Shown piece by piece: positions 52,067 to 60,068 of a stretch of 64,000 nt of DNA (its first letter is position 1; every line of letters begins with the position of its first letter). Below the pieces are notes generated by a model. It searched no databases. It was not told where the DNA came from and saw only the letters and a list, made by a program, of their open reading frames with translations. The position numbers and the translations under genes were made by a program. The stretch covers positions 248,001-312,000 of the forward strand of contig NZ_JBLFFL010000003.1 in the NCBI RefSeq assembly GCF_051400755.1. Reading direction: 5' to 3'. This DNA comes from Parapedobacter sp051400755 (GTDB lineage: Bacteria > Bacteroidota > Bacteroidia > Sphingobacteriales > Sphingobacteriaceae).

Positions 52067-53419
52067 TTATATTGTTGGTGCCCATCCCGGTTCGTACTCG
52101 CGGCTCCACAGCGCGGCAGCCTTGCTGTTATTCAGGATATGGCCGTTTGCGGGATCAACCTGCAGCAGGCCGCCGGTACGCTGAGCGATGTTGCCCAGCT
52201 GCACCAGTAAGGTGCTCATATGCCCGCTCTGAATATCGGATGCTAGTTTCTTACCGTTTTTGATCCCATCGAAAAAATTCTGGATATGGATGGCATCCAG
52301 TGCCTGCGACGGGTTGGTGAGGTTGCGCGCATCAATGGTCACGTCGTTCTTCACTTCTTTCACTAACTTACCTTTAAGGTCAAATACCTTGTACGCGTTG
52401 CCCCCGTCGATCTGCAGGGTGCCATTTTCGCCATAGAAAATAACGCCCACCGTTGAACCATCCACGGTCTGACCATTGCAGCTGCGGCCTTCCCATGAAA
52501 TCATACTTTTGTCGGCGAACTCGAGGTTGATGACCTGTGTATCCGGCGTCTGCCAGTCGTCTTGGTAACGGTAGCGTCCGCCGACGGAGGTCACCTTTGT
52601 CGGGTACTCGACCTGCAGCCCCCAGCGAGCAAGATCGACCATGTGCGTGCCATTATTCAGCGCCTCGCCGGTGCCCCAATGCCAGAACCAATGCCAATTG
52701 TAATGGATGACATTATCTTTGAACGATTTGCGCGGTGCCGGCCCTTGCCACAGGTCGTAGTCCAGCCAATCAGGTACGGCGGTCTCCTTGCCTACGCCGA
52801 TGGATGGCCGGTTGTTGGAGTACCAGGTTTTGGCAAAATACGGTTTGCCGATAATACCGTTATGCAGCTCATGGATGGCCTTCGCCACGTTGGGCCACGA
52901 CCGTCGCTGGTTACCCATCTGGATGACATTGTTGTATTTCTTTTGTACCGCCATTAGCAGTTCGCCTTCATTGGGATTGTGGCTGCATGGCTTTTCGAGG
53001 TACACATGTTTTCCCGCTTTGGAAGCCAGGATGGCGGCCGGTGCATGCCAATGGTCTGGAGCGGCAACGACCAAGGCATCAACACCGCTGTCTTCGAGCG
53101 CCTTCCGGAAGTCGGGGGCCGACTTGGGTGTGCTGCCCTGGCTTTTCGCCACGGCCGCGATGCATTTATCCGCCGCGCGGCGATCCACGTCGCAGACATA
53201 CACGACCTCAGCATTGGGCTGTGCGGAAAAATTGTTGGCCAGCGCCAGTCCCCGCGCATTCACCCCCATCATCGCGACCCTGATCCGGTCATTGGCGCCC
53301 AAGATGCGGGCATAGCTTTTGGCACTGAAGCGGGGATGCCCCACCAGCGACAGTGCCGCAGCACCTACTGAGACGTCCTTGATGAACTGTCTTCTCGATT
53401 TTCTCTGATTATTGCTCAT
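52067..53419 (-). CDS. Tat-exported Gfo/Idh/MocA family oxidoreductase
   Basis: 450-residue NAD(P)-dependent sugar oxidoreductase with a twin-arginine signal (KSRRQFIKDVSVGAAALSL, about residues 6-25), so it probably works in the periplasm with a pre-bound cofactor. The Rossmann fold starts at IRVAMMGVNARGLALANNF, and the catalytic-lysine motif is YLEKPCSHN. A C-terminal alpha/beta domain completes the length. Exported members can hydrolyse or oxidise glycosides through keto intermediates, including alpha-N-acetylgalactosaminidases of family GH109, which are also Gfo/Idh-like; GH109-type activity on amino sugars is a real alternative. It lies between SusD and the transporter. Confidence 0.93.
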   Translation of the reverse strand: MSNNQRKSRRQFIKDVSVGAAALSLVGHPRFSAKSYARILGANDRIRVAMMGVNARGLALANNFSAQPNAEVVYVCDVDRRAADKCIAAVAKSQGSTPKSAPDFRKALEDSGVDALVVAAPDHWHAPAAILASKAGKHVYLEKPCSHNPNEGELLMAVQKKYNNVIQMGNQRRSWPNVAKAIHELHNGIIGKPYFAKTWYSNNRPSIGVGKETAVPDWLDYDLWQGPAPRKSFKDNVIHYNWHWFWHWGTGEALNNGTHMVDLARWGLQVEYPTKVTSVGGRYRYQDDWQTPDTQVINLEFADKSMISWEGRSCNGQTVDGSTVGVIFYGENGTLQIDGGNAYKVFDLKGKLVKEVKNDVTIDARNLTNPSQALDAIHIQNFFDGIKNGKKLASDIQSGHMSTLLVQLGNIAQRTGGLLQVDPANGHILNNSKAAALWSREYEPGWAPTI

Positions 53420-53461
53420 GTTATTGATCAATTGGTTGTCCATGGTAAATTTAATAAAACT

Positions 53462-55180
53462 TTAGTATCCCGGATTCTGCGGGAACTCCGCATCGACATT
53501 CAAATCGATTTGGCTTTGGGGAATGGGCCATAGCACATTGTACTCTTCGATATCCGCTCCGGGGCACATGGGATTATCGTTGTATTTCCGGACCCGCTCG
53601 ATCAGCTTACCCGTGCGGCGCAGCGCGATGAGCCGCCATTCTTCCCCATAGAGTTCCCTGGCCCTTTCGTCGAGAATGTAGTCGATATCGACATCCGCCG
53701 CCGACACCGGCGTCGCATGCGCCCGGTTTCGCACCTTGTTGATGTCTTCCGCCGCTAAGTCGGGCCGGCCGGTGCCGAGATAAGCCTCCGCGCGGAGCAG
53801 CAGTGTTTCGGCAAAGCGCAGTGCATACCAATCCTTGTGGGTAACACCGCCCCCGGAACGCCCGGGATCCACGAAATAATTACCCGGATCATGGAATTTC
53901 ATGAAGGTAGGGAAGAGGATTTTACAGGTATCCAGCATCGGGTTTGATCTTTTCGGATTCTTATATAAACTGAAATCTATTTTATGGCCATCGTAAGCCG
54001 ATTCCGGATTGTCGAAATAAAAATCCCGCTTTATATTATGTTTCGCATTTCGGATGTCGGTGTTCCATTCCCCTTCCCACATGTAATAGTGGACGAAATT
54101 GGTGCCCCGGGCGTTGCCTGTTGGCCTACTCAGCGTATCGTTGTATCCTGTATAGTTTCCGTTATAAAAATTTCCCAGAATGGCTTTCTTCCCATCGGGC
54201 GTGAGCCCGATATCGAAATAGCGTGGTCCGTAAATATATGCCGACGACACCTGACTACCCCCCGTGATATTCGGCTCGATCTGGATGACCCACATGGCCT
54301 CTGTATTGTTGGCGAGGTTGTGGTTGGAATACCCGAATAGATCGTAGTACACATCACCTGATCCCAGGTAATCGTTCGCCAACCGGTTTCCGAAGCGTTC
54401 GGTCATCAGGTTGTAATGGTAACCATCAACTACTTGCGAGGCCGCTTCAACCGCCGCCTCCGGATTTTTTTCTTCCAAATACGTTTCTGCCAGGTAATGC
54501 CAAGCTACCCCCTGTGTAATCCTTCCCGGCGCGGCTTCTTCTCCCTGTTTGGGTAAATAGGTGGCTGCAAACTTGAAATCTTCTTCCATCAGTTTAAGGA
54601 CGGACGATGCAGGATCCCGGACGAAATCTGCCTTAGCCGATTGCACCGGGTGGTCCAACAGCGGAATGTCGCCAAAGGTTGAAACCAGATTCCGGTACGC
54701 AAACGCCCGGAAAAAGCGTGCTTCTCCGATATAGCCGTTTTTCCCTTCTTCGCCCGCTGCAAACACCCCAGGATCCAGCTGTTGCAGCTGATCAATCAAC
54801 ACGTTGGCCCACTGGATGATTTTAAAGCCGGCTGTCCAGTGATCAACAACGGGTTTCCAAATAGGCGTCATATCGCGGTAGGAATTCAGGTACGGGCTCC
54901 CCCTTTCCGGTATTTCGCCGTTAAACCCCAGGTCTGAGCCATGTGTTGCCCAATTCATCGTTCCAAATTCGGTATAGCTGTAATAGGCTGTACGTACCCG
55001 ATCATGCAGTGCCGTGATCCCTTGCAACGCCCCGGCTTCCGTAGTAAATGAATTGTCCGGCGAAAAGAAATCCAAAGGAACTTCCTCCAATACGCTGTCG
55101 TTGCATGCAGACAATGCCAGCGACAGAACCAATGCGGGACACAGAAAATTCGATAAGAAGTCAGTTAAATACGTTTTCAT
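53462..55180 (-). CDS. SusD/RagB-family nutrient-binding lipoprotein
   Basis: 572 residues with a lipobox LALSAC (about Cys26). SusD features are FTTEAGALQGITALHDRVRT near the N-terminus, ARFFRAFAYRNLVSTFGDIPL, KDWYALRFAETLLLRAEAYL, DINKVRNRAHATPVSAADVD, DYILDERARELYGEEWR and a C-terminal WPIPQSQIDLN. It forms a pair with the SusC encoded 26 bases upstream. The substrate is presumably an amino-sugar glycan, judging from nagA and nagB downstream. Confidence 0.96.
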   Translation of the reverse strand: MKTYLTDFLSNFLCPALVLSLALSACNDSVLEEVPLDFFSPDNSFTTEAGALQGITALHDRVRTAYYSYTEFGTMNWATHGSDLGFNGEIPERGSPYLNSYRDMTPIWKPVVDHWTAGFKIIQWANVLIDQLQQLDPGVFAAGEEGKNGYIGEARFFRAFAYRNLVSTFGDIPLLDHPVQSAKADFVRDPASSVLKLMEEDFKFAATYLPKQGEEAAPGRITQGVAWHYLAETYLEEKNPEAAVEAASQVVDGYHYNLMTERFGNRLANDYLGSGDVYYDLFGYSNHNLANNTEAMWVIQIEPNITGGSQVSSAYIYGPRYFDIGLTPDGKKAILGNFYNGNYTGYNDTLSRPTGNARGTNFVHYYMWEGEWNTDIRNAKHNIKRDFYFDNPESAYDGHKIDFSLYKNPKRSNPMLDTCKILFPTFMKFHDPGNYFVDPGRSGGGVTHKDWYALRFAETLLLRAEAYLGTGRPDLAAEDINKVRNRAHATPVSAADVDIDYILDERARELYGEEWRLIALRRTGKLIERVRKYNDNPMCPGADIEEYNVLWPIPQSQIDLNVDAEFPQNPGY

Positions 55181-55206
55181 GATTACAAATCGTAATGTAT
55201 AAATAG

Positions 55207-58200
55207 CTATAAACTCAGTCTGACACCGAACACCACATTCCGCATCAGCGGCGTGTCACTCACCCCGATTTCCGGATCCCATCCCTGCCAGTTGGTCCAG
55301 ACGTAGGGATTCTTGCTGGATATATATACCTGACAGTCATTTAACTTCAGCCTATCCAGTACCGGTTGGCCGAATCGGTAGGCCAGCGACACATCCTGCA
55401 ACCGCACAAAGCTGCGGCTTTGATAAATTCCGCTTTGGCGCTGGGGGTTGTTGTAAATCCCTGTCGTGTTGGTCGTAGGAGCCTCTGGCGACCAATAACG
55501 GTTGATTGCCGAATTGTTTCTACGATGCGTCATGGTATAAAGCGGATTGACTATTTCCGCGTTATTAGCCAAATAATAGCCGTTTCCACCCTGGATAGAG
55601 TTGATAAACACAGACAGGGTAAAATTCTGATAGGATAGCGAATTAGTAAGACTGAGTCGGTAATTAGGTGATTCGTAACCTACGATCGTGCGGTCGTTGT
55701 CCGGATCGATCTTTCCGTCCTGATTTTGATCCACATACCGGAATTGCCCCGGATACCAGCCCGACAGTACGTTCCCGTTGAAAAATTCCTCCTCTGTCCA
55801 TACCCCCCCGGCCATCTGGTAGTCGTAAATCGCGGCTATCGGCTTGCCGACAAACCAAGCATTGCCAATGTCTGCATCGCTGTCCGAACCATACAGCCGA
55901 CTGATCTTGTCCCGGTTGATTGAAAACACGAAATTACTCTTCCAGTTAAATGCCGATCTGTCGATGTTGATAGTATTTAGCTCCAACTCAATCCCCTTAT
56001 TGGCCAGCCCACCGATATTCGCCCAAATATTCGGATAACCCGCCGCGGGAGGCAATTGTCGTCTCACCAATACGTGTTCGGTCTTCGCGGTGTACGCATT
56101 GATGGAGCCGGTGATCCGGTTGTTCAATACCCCAAAATCTACACCGGCGTTAAACGAGGTGGTTTCTTCCCAGCTCAGATCGGGGTTGCCCAACGTCTCC
56201 GGAAAGAGGCCGATCGCCGTATTACTGCCATATATATAATAGGTGGTACCCATGGACGATAGGCTTGAATACCGGCCGATTCCCTGGTTGCCGTTCACGC
56301 CGTACGAAGTCCTGACTTTCAGGTACAGTCCCTTATCCTTCAAAAAAGCTTCTTCAGACGGTACCCATCCGAGTGAAATCGAGGGAAATGTCGCCCATTT
56401 GTTGCCTTTACCGAATCCGGAATAGCCATCCCGACGCACCGTTGCTGTCAACAGGTAACGCGACTGATAGGTATAATTCACACGTGCCATGTACGCCAAG
56501 CTGTTTTCTTCGTATGCCGTGGAACCCACCGTAGCGACCTCTCCGATTCCCATGTTATTGAAGCCCAATGATTCGTTGTTGAACCCTTCGGCCGTCAATT
56601 TCGACGTACTTCCACGGATATTTTCCCGGCTGAAGAGCAGCGTTGAATTGATTTGATGGTCACCGAAATCACGCATATAGGTAACGATGTTATTCAGAAT
56701 CCAGTTTCGCTCTTCCTTGGGCTCTTTGATCGCATATCCGCGGTTGGTCGAACCTGTTGGGGTACGGTTGGAATGGAACGAATTGACTTCGGTGTTGAAA
56801 TACGTCTGCGAATAATTAAACTCATAGCGCAGTCCCTGTACCCACGGTACATCCACAACTGCACGGCCGATCGCAAACAGCTCGTTGCGGACATCTTTGT
56901 TGTCGATTTCAAGGTACACCAGTGGGTAGGGCTGGTAGAGCTCTCCCCCCAGATAAATATCATAATCCGGTTGTCCGATTTTATTATTGACCAATGGACT
57001 CGCTACCCGTGCATTTGTCAGGCTAGCCGGAAGTCCCGAATTATCTTGAAACGCATAGGAGGTATTCAATCCAAGGGTCAACCAGTCATTCACCTTGCTT
57101 TCCAAATTGTTGCGGAGCGTGTACCGCTTGAATTTATCGTTCAATTGGATACCTTCGACGTTGGAATGAGACCCTGAAATGTAATACGTGGTCCGGTCGG
57201 CTCCCCCTTGCAGGCTCAAACTGTAGTTTTGCATCGGTGCCACTTGCAACACCTCATCCACCCAGTCGATTTCATTGCCTTGTAAATAATTCTGTTGCTC
57301 CTCATACGTAGGCAGATAGGAAGCCACCACGTCGCGATCGTTGACGTCCGGCCGCGCGGGTCGCCCCTCGGCGCTCGTCGGATTGGTACGATACCAGTTA
57401 TAGACATCCTGCTGCCAATACCAATCTAACGAACGCAACGCAAATTCTTCTGCATTCATTACCCGCATGGAGTTGTTGGTCATATCTTGAAAACCGGCAT
57501 ACGCATCGAACGAAACGGTTGGTTTCTGGTTCTTTCCCGACTTGGTGGTGATCAGGATCACCCCGTTGGCTGACCGGGATCCGTAAACCGCAGCTGCCGA
57601 TGCGTCCTTGAGGATATCGATATGCTCCACGTCGTTCATGTTAATGCTGGCCAACGAACCGTTAAAGATGATGCCGTCGATCACAATCAACGGTTTCGCG
57701 CTCGCCGACAAGGACGTTTGCCCGCGAATCGAGAACGACGGATCACTATTGGCGCCCCCCTTGGCGTCTACGTTTACCCCGGCAACGCCCGTAAATGCCT
57801 GTGAAATATTGGTGTTCGCCTGAAGCATCCGGTCCTCCATGGAAATCCGCGAGACCGCACCGGTGAGATCGCTCTTCTTCGCCACCCCATACCCCACGAC
57901 GACGACTTCATCCAGTCCGGCGACATCGTCTTCCATGATCACGTCAAGGGCGGACCTGCCCGACAGGCCGATTTCCATTTCTTTATACCCCACGCTGCGG
58001 AACACCAATGTGGCATCAGTGCTGACCTGCTCCAGCACGAATTTCCCTTCGGCATCCGTTGCCGTACCCGTATTGGTGTCTTTGATGTTCACGCTTACGC
58101 CTTCTAAAGGAGTGCCTTGACTATTGGTGACCGTTCCGGTTACCGATAGCTGCTGCAGTCCAATAGCCGCGGGAAGCGGACGGACAAAAACCAACAGATT

Positions 58201-58239
58201 GAACAACACAACCAAATAATGTACTTTTTTCATGTTCAT
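55207..58239 (-). CDS. SusC/RagA-family TonB-dependent receptor
   Basis: 1010-residue outer-membrane transporter without an STN domain. It has a signal peptide (about 1-25), a carboxypeptidase-like domain (about 30-105, VTGTVTNSQGTPLEGVSVNI, VFRSVGYKEMEIGL), a TonB-box region LDEVVVVGYGVAKKSDLTGA, a plug with SFSIRGQTSLSASAKPLIVI and ILKDASAAAVYGSRSANGVI, and a barrel ending VVFGVRLSL. It is expressed with the SusD encoded immediately downstream. The start is ATG 58239 or the ATG two codons later. Confidence 0.96.
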   Translation of the reverse strand: MNMKKVHYLVVLFNLLVFVRPLPAAIGLQQLSVTGTVTNSQGTPLEGVSVNIKDTNTGTATDAEGKFVLEQVSTDATLVFRSVGYKEMEIGLSGRSALDVIMEDDVAGLDEVVVVGYGVAKKSDLTGAVSRISMEDRMLQANTNISQAFTGVAGVNVDAKGGANSDPSFSIRGQTSLSASAKPLIVIDGIIFNGSLASINMNDVEHIDILKDASAAAVYGSRSANGVILITTKSGKNQKPTVSFDAYAGFQDMTNNSMRVMNAEEFALRSLDWYWQQDVYNWYRTNPTSAEGRPARPDVNDRDVVASYLPTYEEQQNYLQGNEIDWVDEVLQVAPMQNYSLSLQGGADRTTYYISGSHSNVEGIQLNDKFKRYTLRNNLESKVNDWLTLGLNTSYAFQDNSGLPASLTNARVASPLVNNKIGQPDYDIYLGGELYQPYPLVYLEIDNKDVRNELFAIGRAVVDVPWVQGLRYEFNYSQTYFNTEVNSFHSNRTPTGSTNRGYAIKEPKEERNWILNNIVTYMRDFGDHQINSTLLFSRENIRGSTSKLTAEGFNNESLGFNNMGIGEVATVGSTAYEENSLAYMARVNYTYQSRYLLTATVRRDGYSGFGKGNKWATFPSISLGWVPSEEAFLKDKGLYLKVRTSYGVNGNQGIGRYSSLSSMGTTYYIYGSNTAIGLFPETLGNPDLSWEETTSFNAGVDFGVLNNRITGSINAYTAKTEHVLVRRQLPPAAGYPNIWANIGGLANKGIELELNTINIDRSAFNWKSNFVFSINRDKISRLYGSDSDADIGNAWFVGKPIAAIYDYQMAGGVWTEEEFFNGNVLSGWYPGQFRYVDQNQDGKIDPDNDRTIVGYESPNYRLSLTNSLSYQNFTLSVFINSIQGGNGYYLANNAEIVNPLYTMTHRRNNSAINRYWSPEAPTTNTTGIYNNPQRQSGIYQSRSFVRLQDVSLAYRFGQPVLDRLKLNDCQVYISSKNPYVWTNWQGWDPEIGVSDTPLMRNVVFGVRLSL

Positions 58240-58265
58240 ACGTTTGTTAGGATTTGTTGCTGTTT

Positions 58266-59636
58266 TTACCGGTGTAACAATTGTTCCATCACAGCCAATA
58301 CTGCCGCTTCCGCATCGGCCGTCGTGCCCGATGCCGGTCCGGCTTCATACCCCCCTTCTTCATACGCTTTGGCGGTACAGATGTATCCCGGACCATAATC
58401 GCCATAGCCTGCGACGGCGATAAAGCAATCTTTGCGCATGGCCTTTGCCGCAAGCTGGTATTCCACGAAAGGTTCGCCCGGCAAGTGGAGTACCTTGGCA
58501 TTACCCAAGGTCAGGCACGATACGTCGATGTATTTCCCCGCATCCTGCCGTTTGGACCATACCAATTTGTAAACATTGTTCGCCAGGTAGATCGGATCAC
58601 GCGTCGTCAGCTCGGCTTCCAACCGGATCGCATCGGTGGAGACCGGCAGTTTAAGCGGCGCCGTCGCGATGGCGATGTCGGCAGGCGTCAGCTCCTGCCG
58701 TTTCGTTTGTTCCCAAGCCCGGGCCATGCCGTCGGCCAGTCGCTCCGCCAGCTTCCACCGGTTCCCTTTCGAGCCGTCGTTGTATTTTCCGGCGGTCACG
58801 TTGCCCCCCGCTCCGTTGAAGTGAATGTGCAGGGCTTCGGGTACCGCCAGTTGCCGTAAAAAGCGGGCGATTCCCGGAAAATCGGGACTCGCATTGCCCG
58901 TGCGGTAATAACTTTGGGGGTGCACGGCATAGTAACTGAGTACGGCTACCGGCGTGTCGCCGTTCCAAAAGCTGACCAGCGACACCATGGGGTCGATCAG
59001 CCCCTCGGGCAGGGCGCGCACCTCGGCGTCCTTGGTCGCCGAGGTGCGGCTGATCGTCGCTTTGCCGTTGGCATCCAGTATCCGCCTGTTGGAGGCCACT
59101 TCATAGACCTGCGCCTCACCCAGGCCGAGGTGCGTGACCGGCTGACTATGGTCTAGCGCAACACGCACGGCCGAATCCAGCCGGGCCAGGACTGCCCTGG
59201 CGAATGTGCCATCAAAATTGATCAGGTCCAACCCTTTGGACTTCAATAGCTGCTCTGCACCGAAATCGCACGTCGGCGCATCATGCTGATGCACGGTATG
59301 TATCAGCACCCGCGCTTCTACAGTACCTGCAGCGGTGGCGAGCACCCGTTTGAATGCATCCTGTCCATCGTTTGCGATTCCGATCCAATCTACCGCACAT
59401 AGCACGATGGGTTGTCCCGCCCCAATGATCACGATACCGCGTGCCCGCAGGCCCATGTCCCACGTGTGGGTCATCCGGTCATAAGTCAGGTAGCTGCCGA
59501 CGGGTGGCGTGGCATCTACATCGAAGGTGCACACGCGTACCCCCGCAGCGGGCGACATGCCATGCACACGTGCGCAAACGAGCGTCGTTGCGATGCAGCA
59601 CCAGCAAAAGAATATTCTACACTTCATAGCATCCAT
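58266..59636 (-). CDS. Secreted neutral/alkaline ceramidase-like protein
   Basis: About 456 residues with a signal peptide (CRIFFCWCCIATTLVCARVH). It resembles the N-terminal domain of neutral/alkaline non-lysosomal ceramidases: VDATPPVGSYLTY at the mature N-terminus, VLIHTVHQHDAP in place of the zinc-binding HTHS motif of true ceramidases, and VLSYYAVHPQSYYRTG, HFNGAGGNVTAGKYNDG, HLPGEPFVEYQL, GYGDYGPGYI. Such proteins are common in Bacteroidetes and Planctomycetes glycan loci, with unknown substrates. Ceramide hydrolysis is not assured; another amide, for example an N-acyl sugar, is conceivable. The start at 59636 avoids the 40-base overlap with the HiPIP gene that the frame's first start (59681) would require. 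Confidence 0.82.
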   Translation of the reverse strand: MDAMKCRIFFCWCCIATTLVCARVHGMSPAAGVRVCTFDVDATPPVGSYLTYDRMTHTWDMGLRARGIVIIGAGQPIVLCAVDWIGIANDGQDAFKRVLATAAGTVEARVLIHTVHQHDAPTCDFGAEQLLKSKGLDLINFDGTFARAVLARLDSAVRVALDHSQPVTHLGLGEAQVYEVASNRRILDANGKATISRTSATKDAEVRALPEGLIDPMVSLVSFWNGDTPVAVLSYYAVHPQSYYRTGNASPDFPGIARFLRQLAVPEALHIHFNGAGGNVTAGKYNDGSKGNRWKLAERLADGMARAWEQTKRQELTPADIAIATAPLKLPVSTDAIRLEAELTTRDPIYLANNVYKLVWSKRQDAGKYIDVSCLTLGNAKVLHLPGEPFVEYQLAAKAMRKDCFIAVAGYGDYGPGYICTAKAYEEGGYEAGPASGTTADAEAAVLAVMEQLLHR

Positions 59637-59641
59637 TTTCG

Positions 59642-60055
59642 TCAACCCATTAGCTGACTGCCTTCTGTCCTCGGCGCCCAATAGGTACAGGTTCCCTCGG
59701 GCTCAATGGGACCTGAAAATAAGGTGCATCCCCCACAGGTTTGATCCTTCTTGGGCGGCAGCCATAAATTACATTTCTGACATTGGGTGTCTTCCGTGGG
59801 CGATTGCTCTTGATAGCCCAACTGTTTGCGGGCCTTGAAATCGGCATCGGTGAGCTTGCTATAGTCGCCGCAGTTACCACCGAAACGCGCCATGGGGTCG
59901 CCTTCCTTGTTACTGCCCTTGTCCGTGGCCGATTGGGAACATGCACCGGCCAATAGCCCGCCAGCGGAAATCGAAAGCCCCCAAGCGAATAGTTCCCGTA
60001 GAAACATTCTTCTTTCGTTCATCCGTTGTTTTCCGTTCATCTGTTGTTTGTCCAT
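59642..60055 (-). CDS. High-potential iron-sulfur protein (HiPIP), exported
   Basis: 137-residue electron carrier with one [4Fe-4S] cluster. The ligand pattern is C92-x2-C95-x14-C110-x12-C123, matching the HiPIP arrangement within one residue, followed by the typical TYWAP. The N-terminal region has a twin-arginine motif (ERRMFLREL) and a lipobox-like LLAGAC (Cys39), so it is probably a Tat-exported lipoprotein. The start is uncertain: 60055, or Met12 at 60022. HiPIPs shuttle electrons from periplasmic dehydrogenases or cytochromes. Its position between a sorbosone-dehydrogenase-like gene (13 bases away) and the ceramidase-like gene makes a local oxidase partner likely. Confidence 0.87.
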   Translation of the reverse strand: MDKQQMNGKQRMNERRMFLRELFAWGLSISAGGLLAGACSQSATDKGSNKEGDPMARFGGNCGDYSKLTDADFKARKQLGYQEQSPTEDTQCQKCNLWLPPKKDQTCGGCTLFSGPIEPEGTCTYWAPRTEGSQLMG

Positions 60056-60068
60056 CCGATACGTTACG

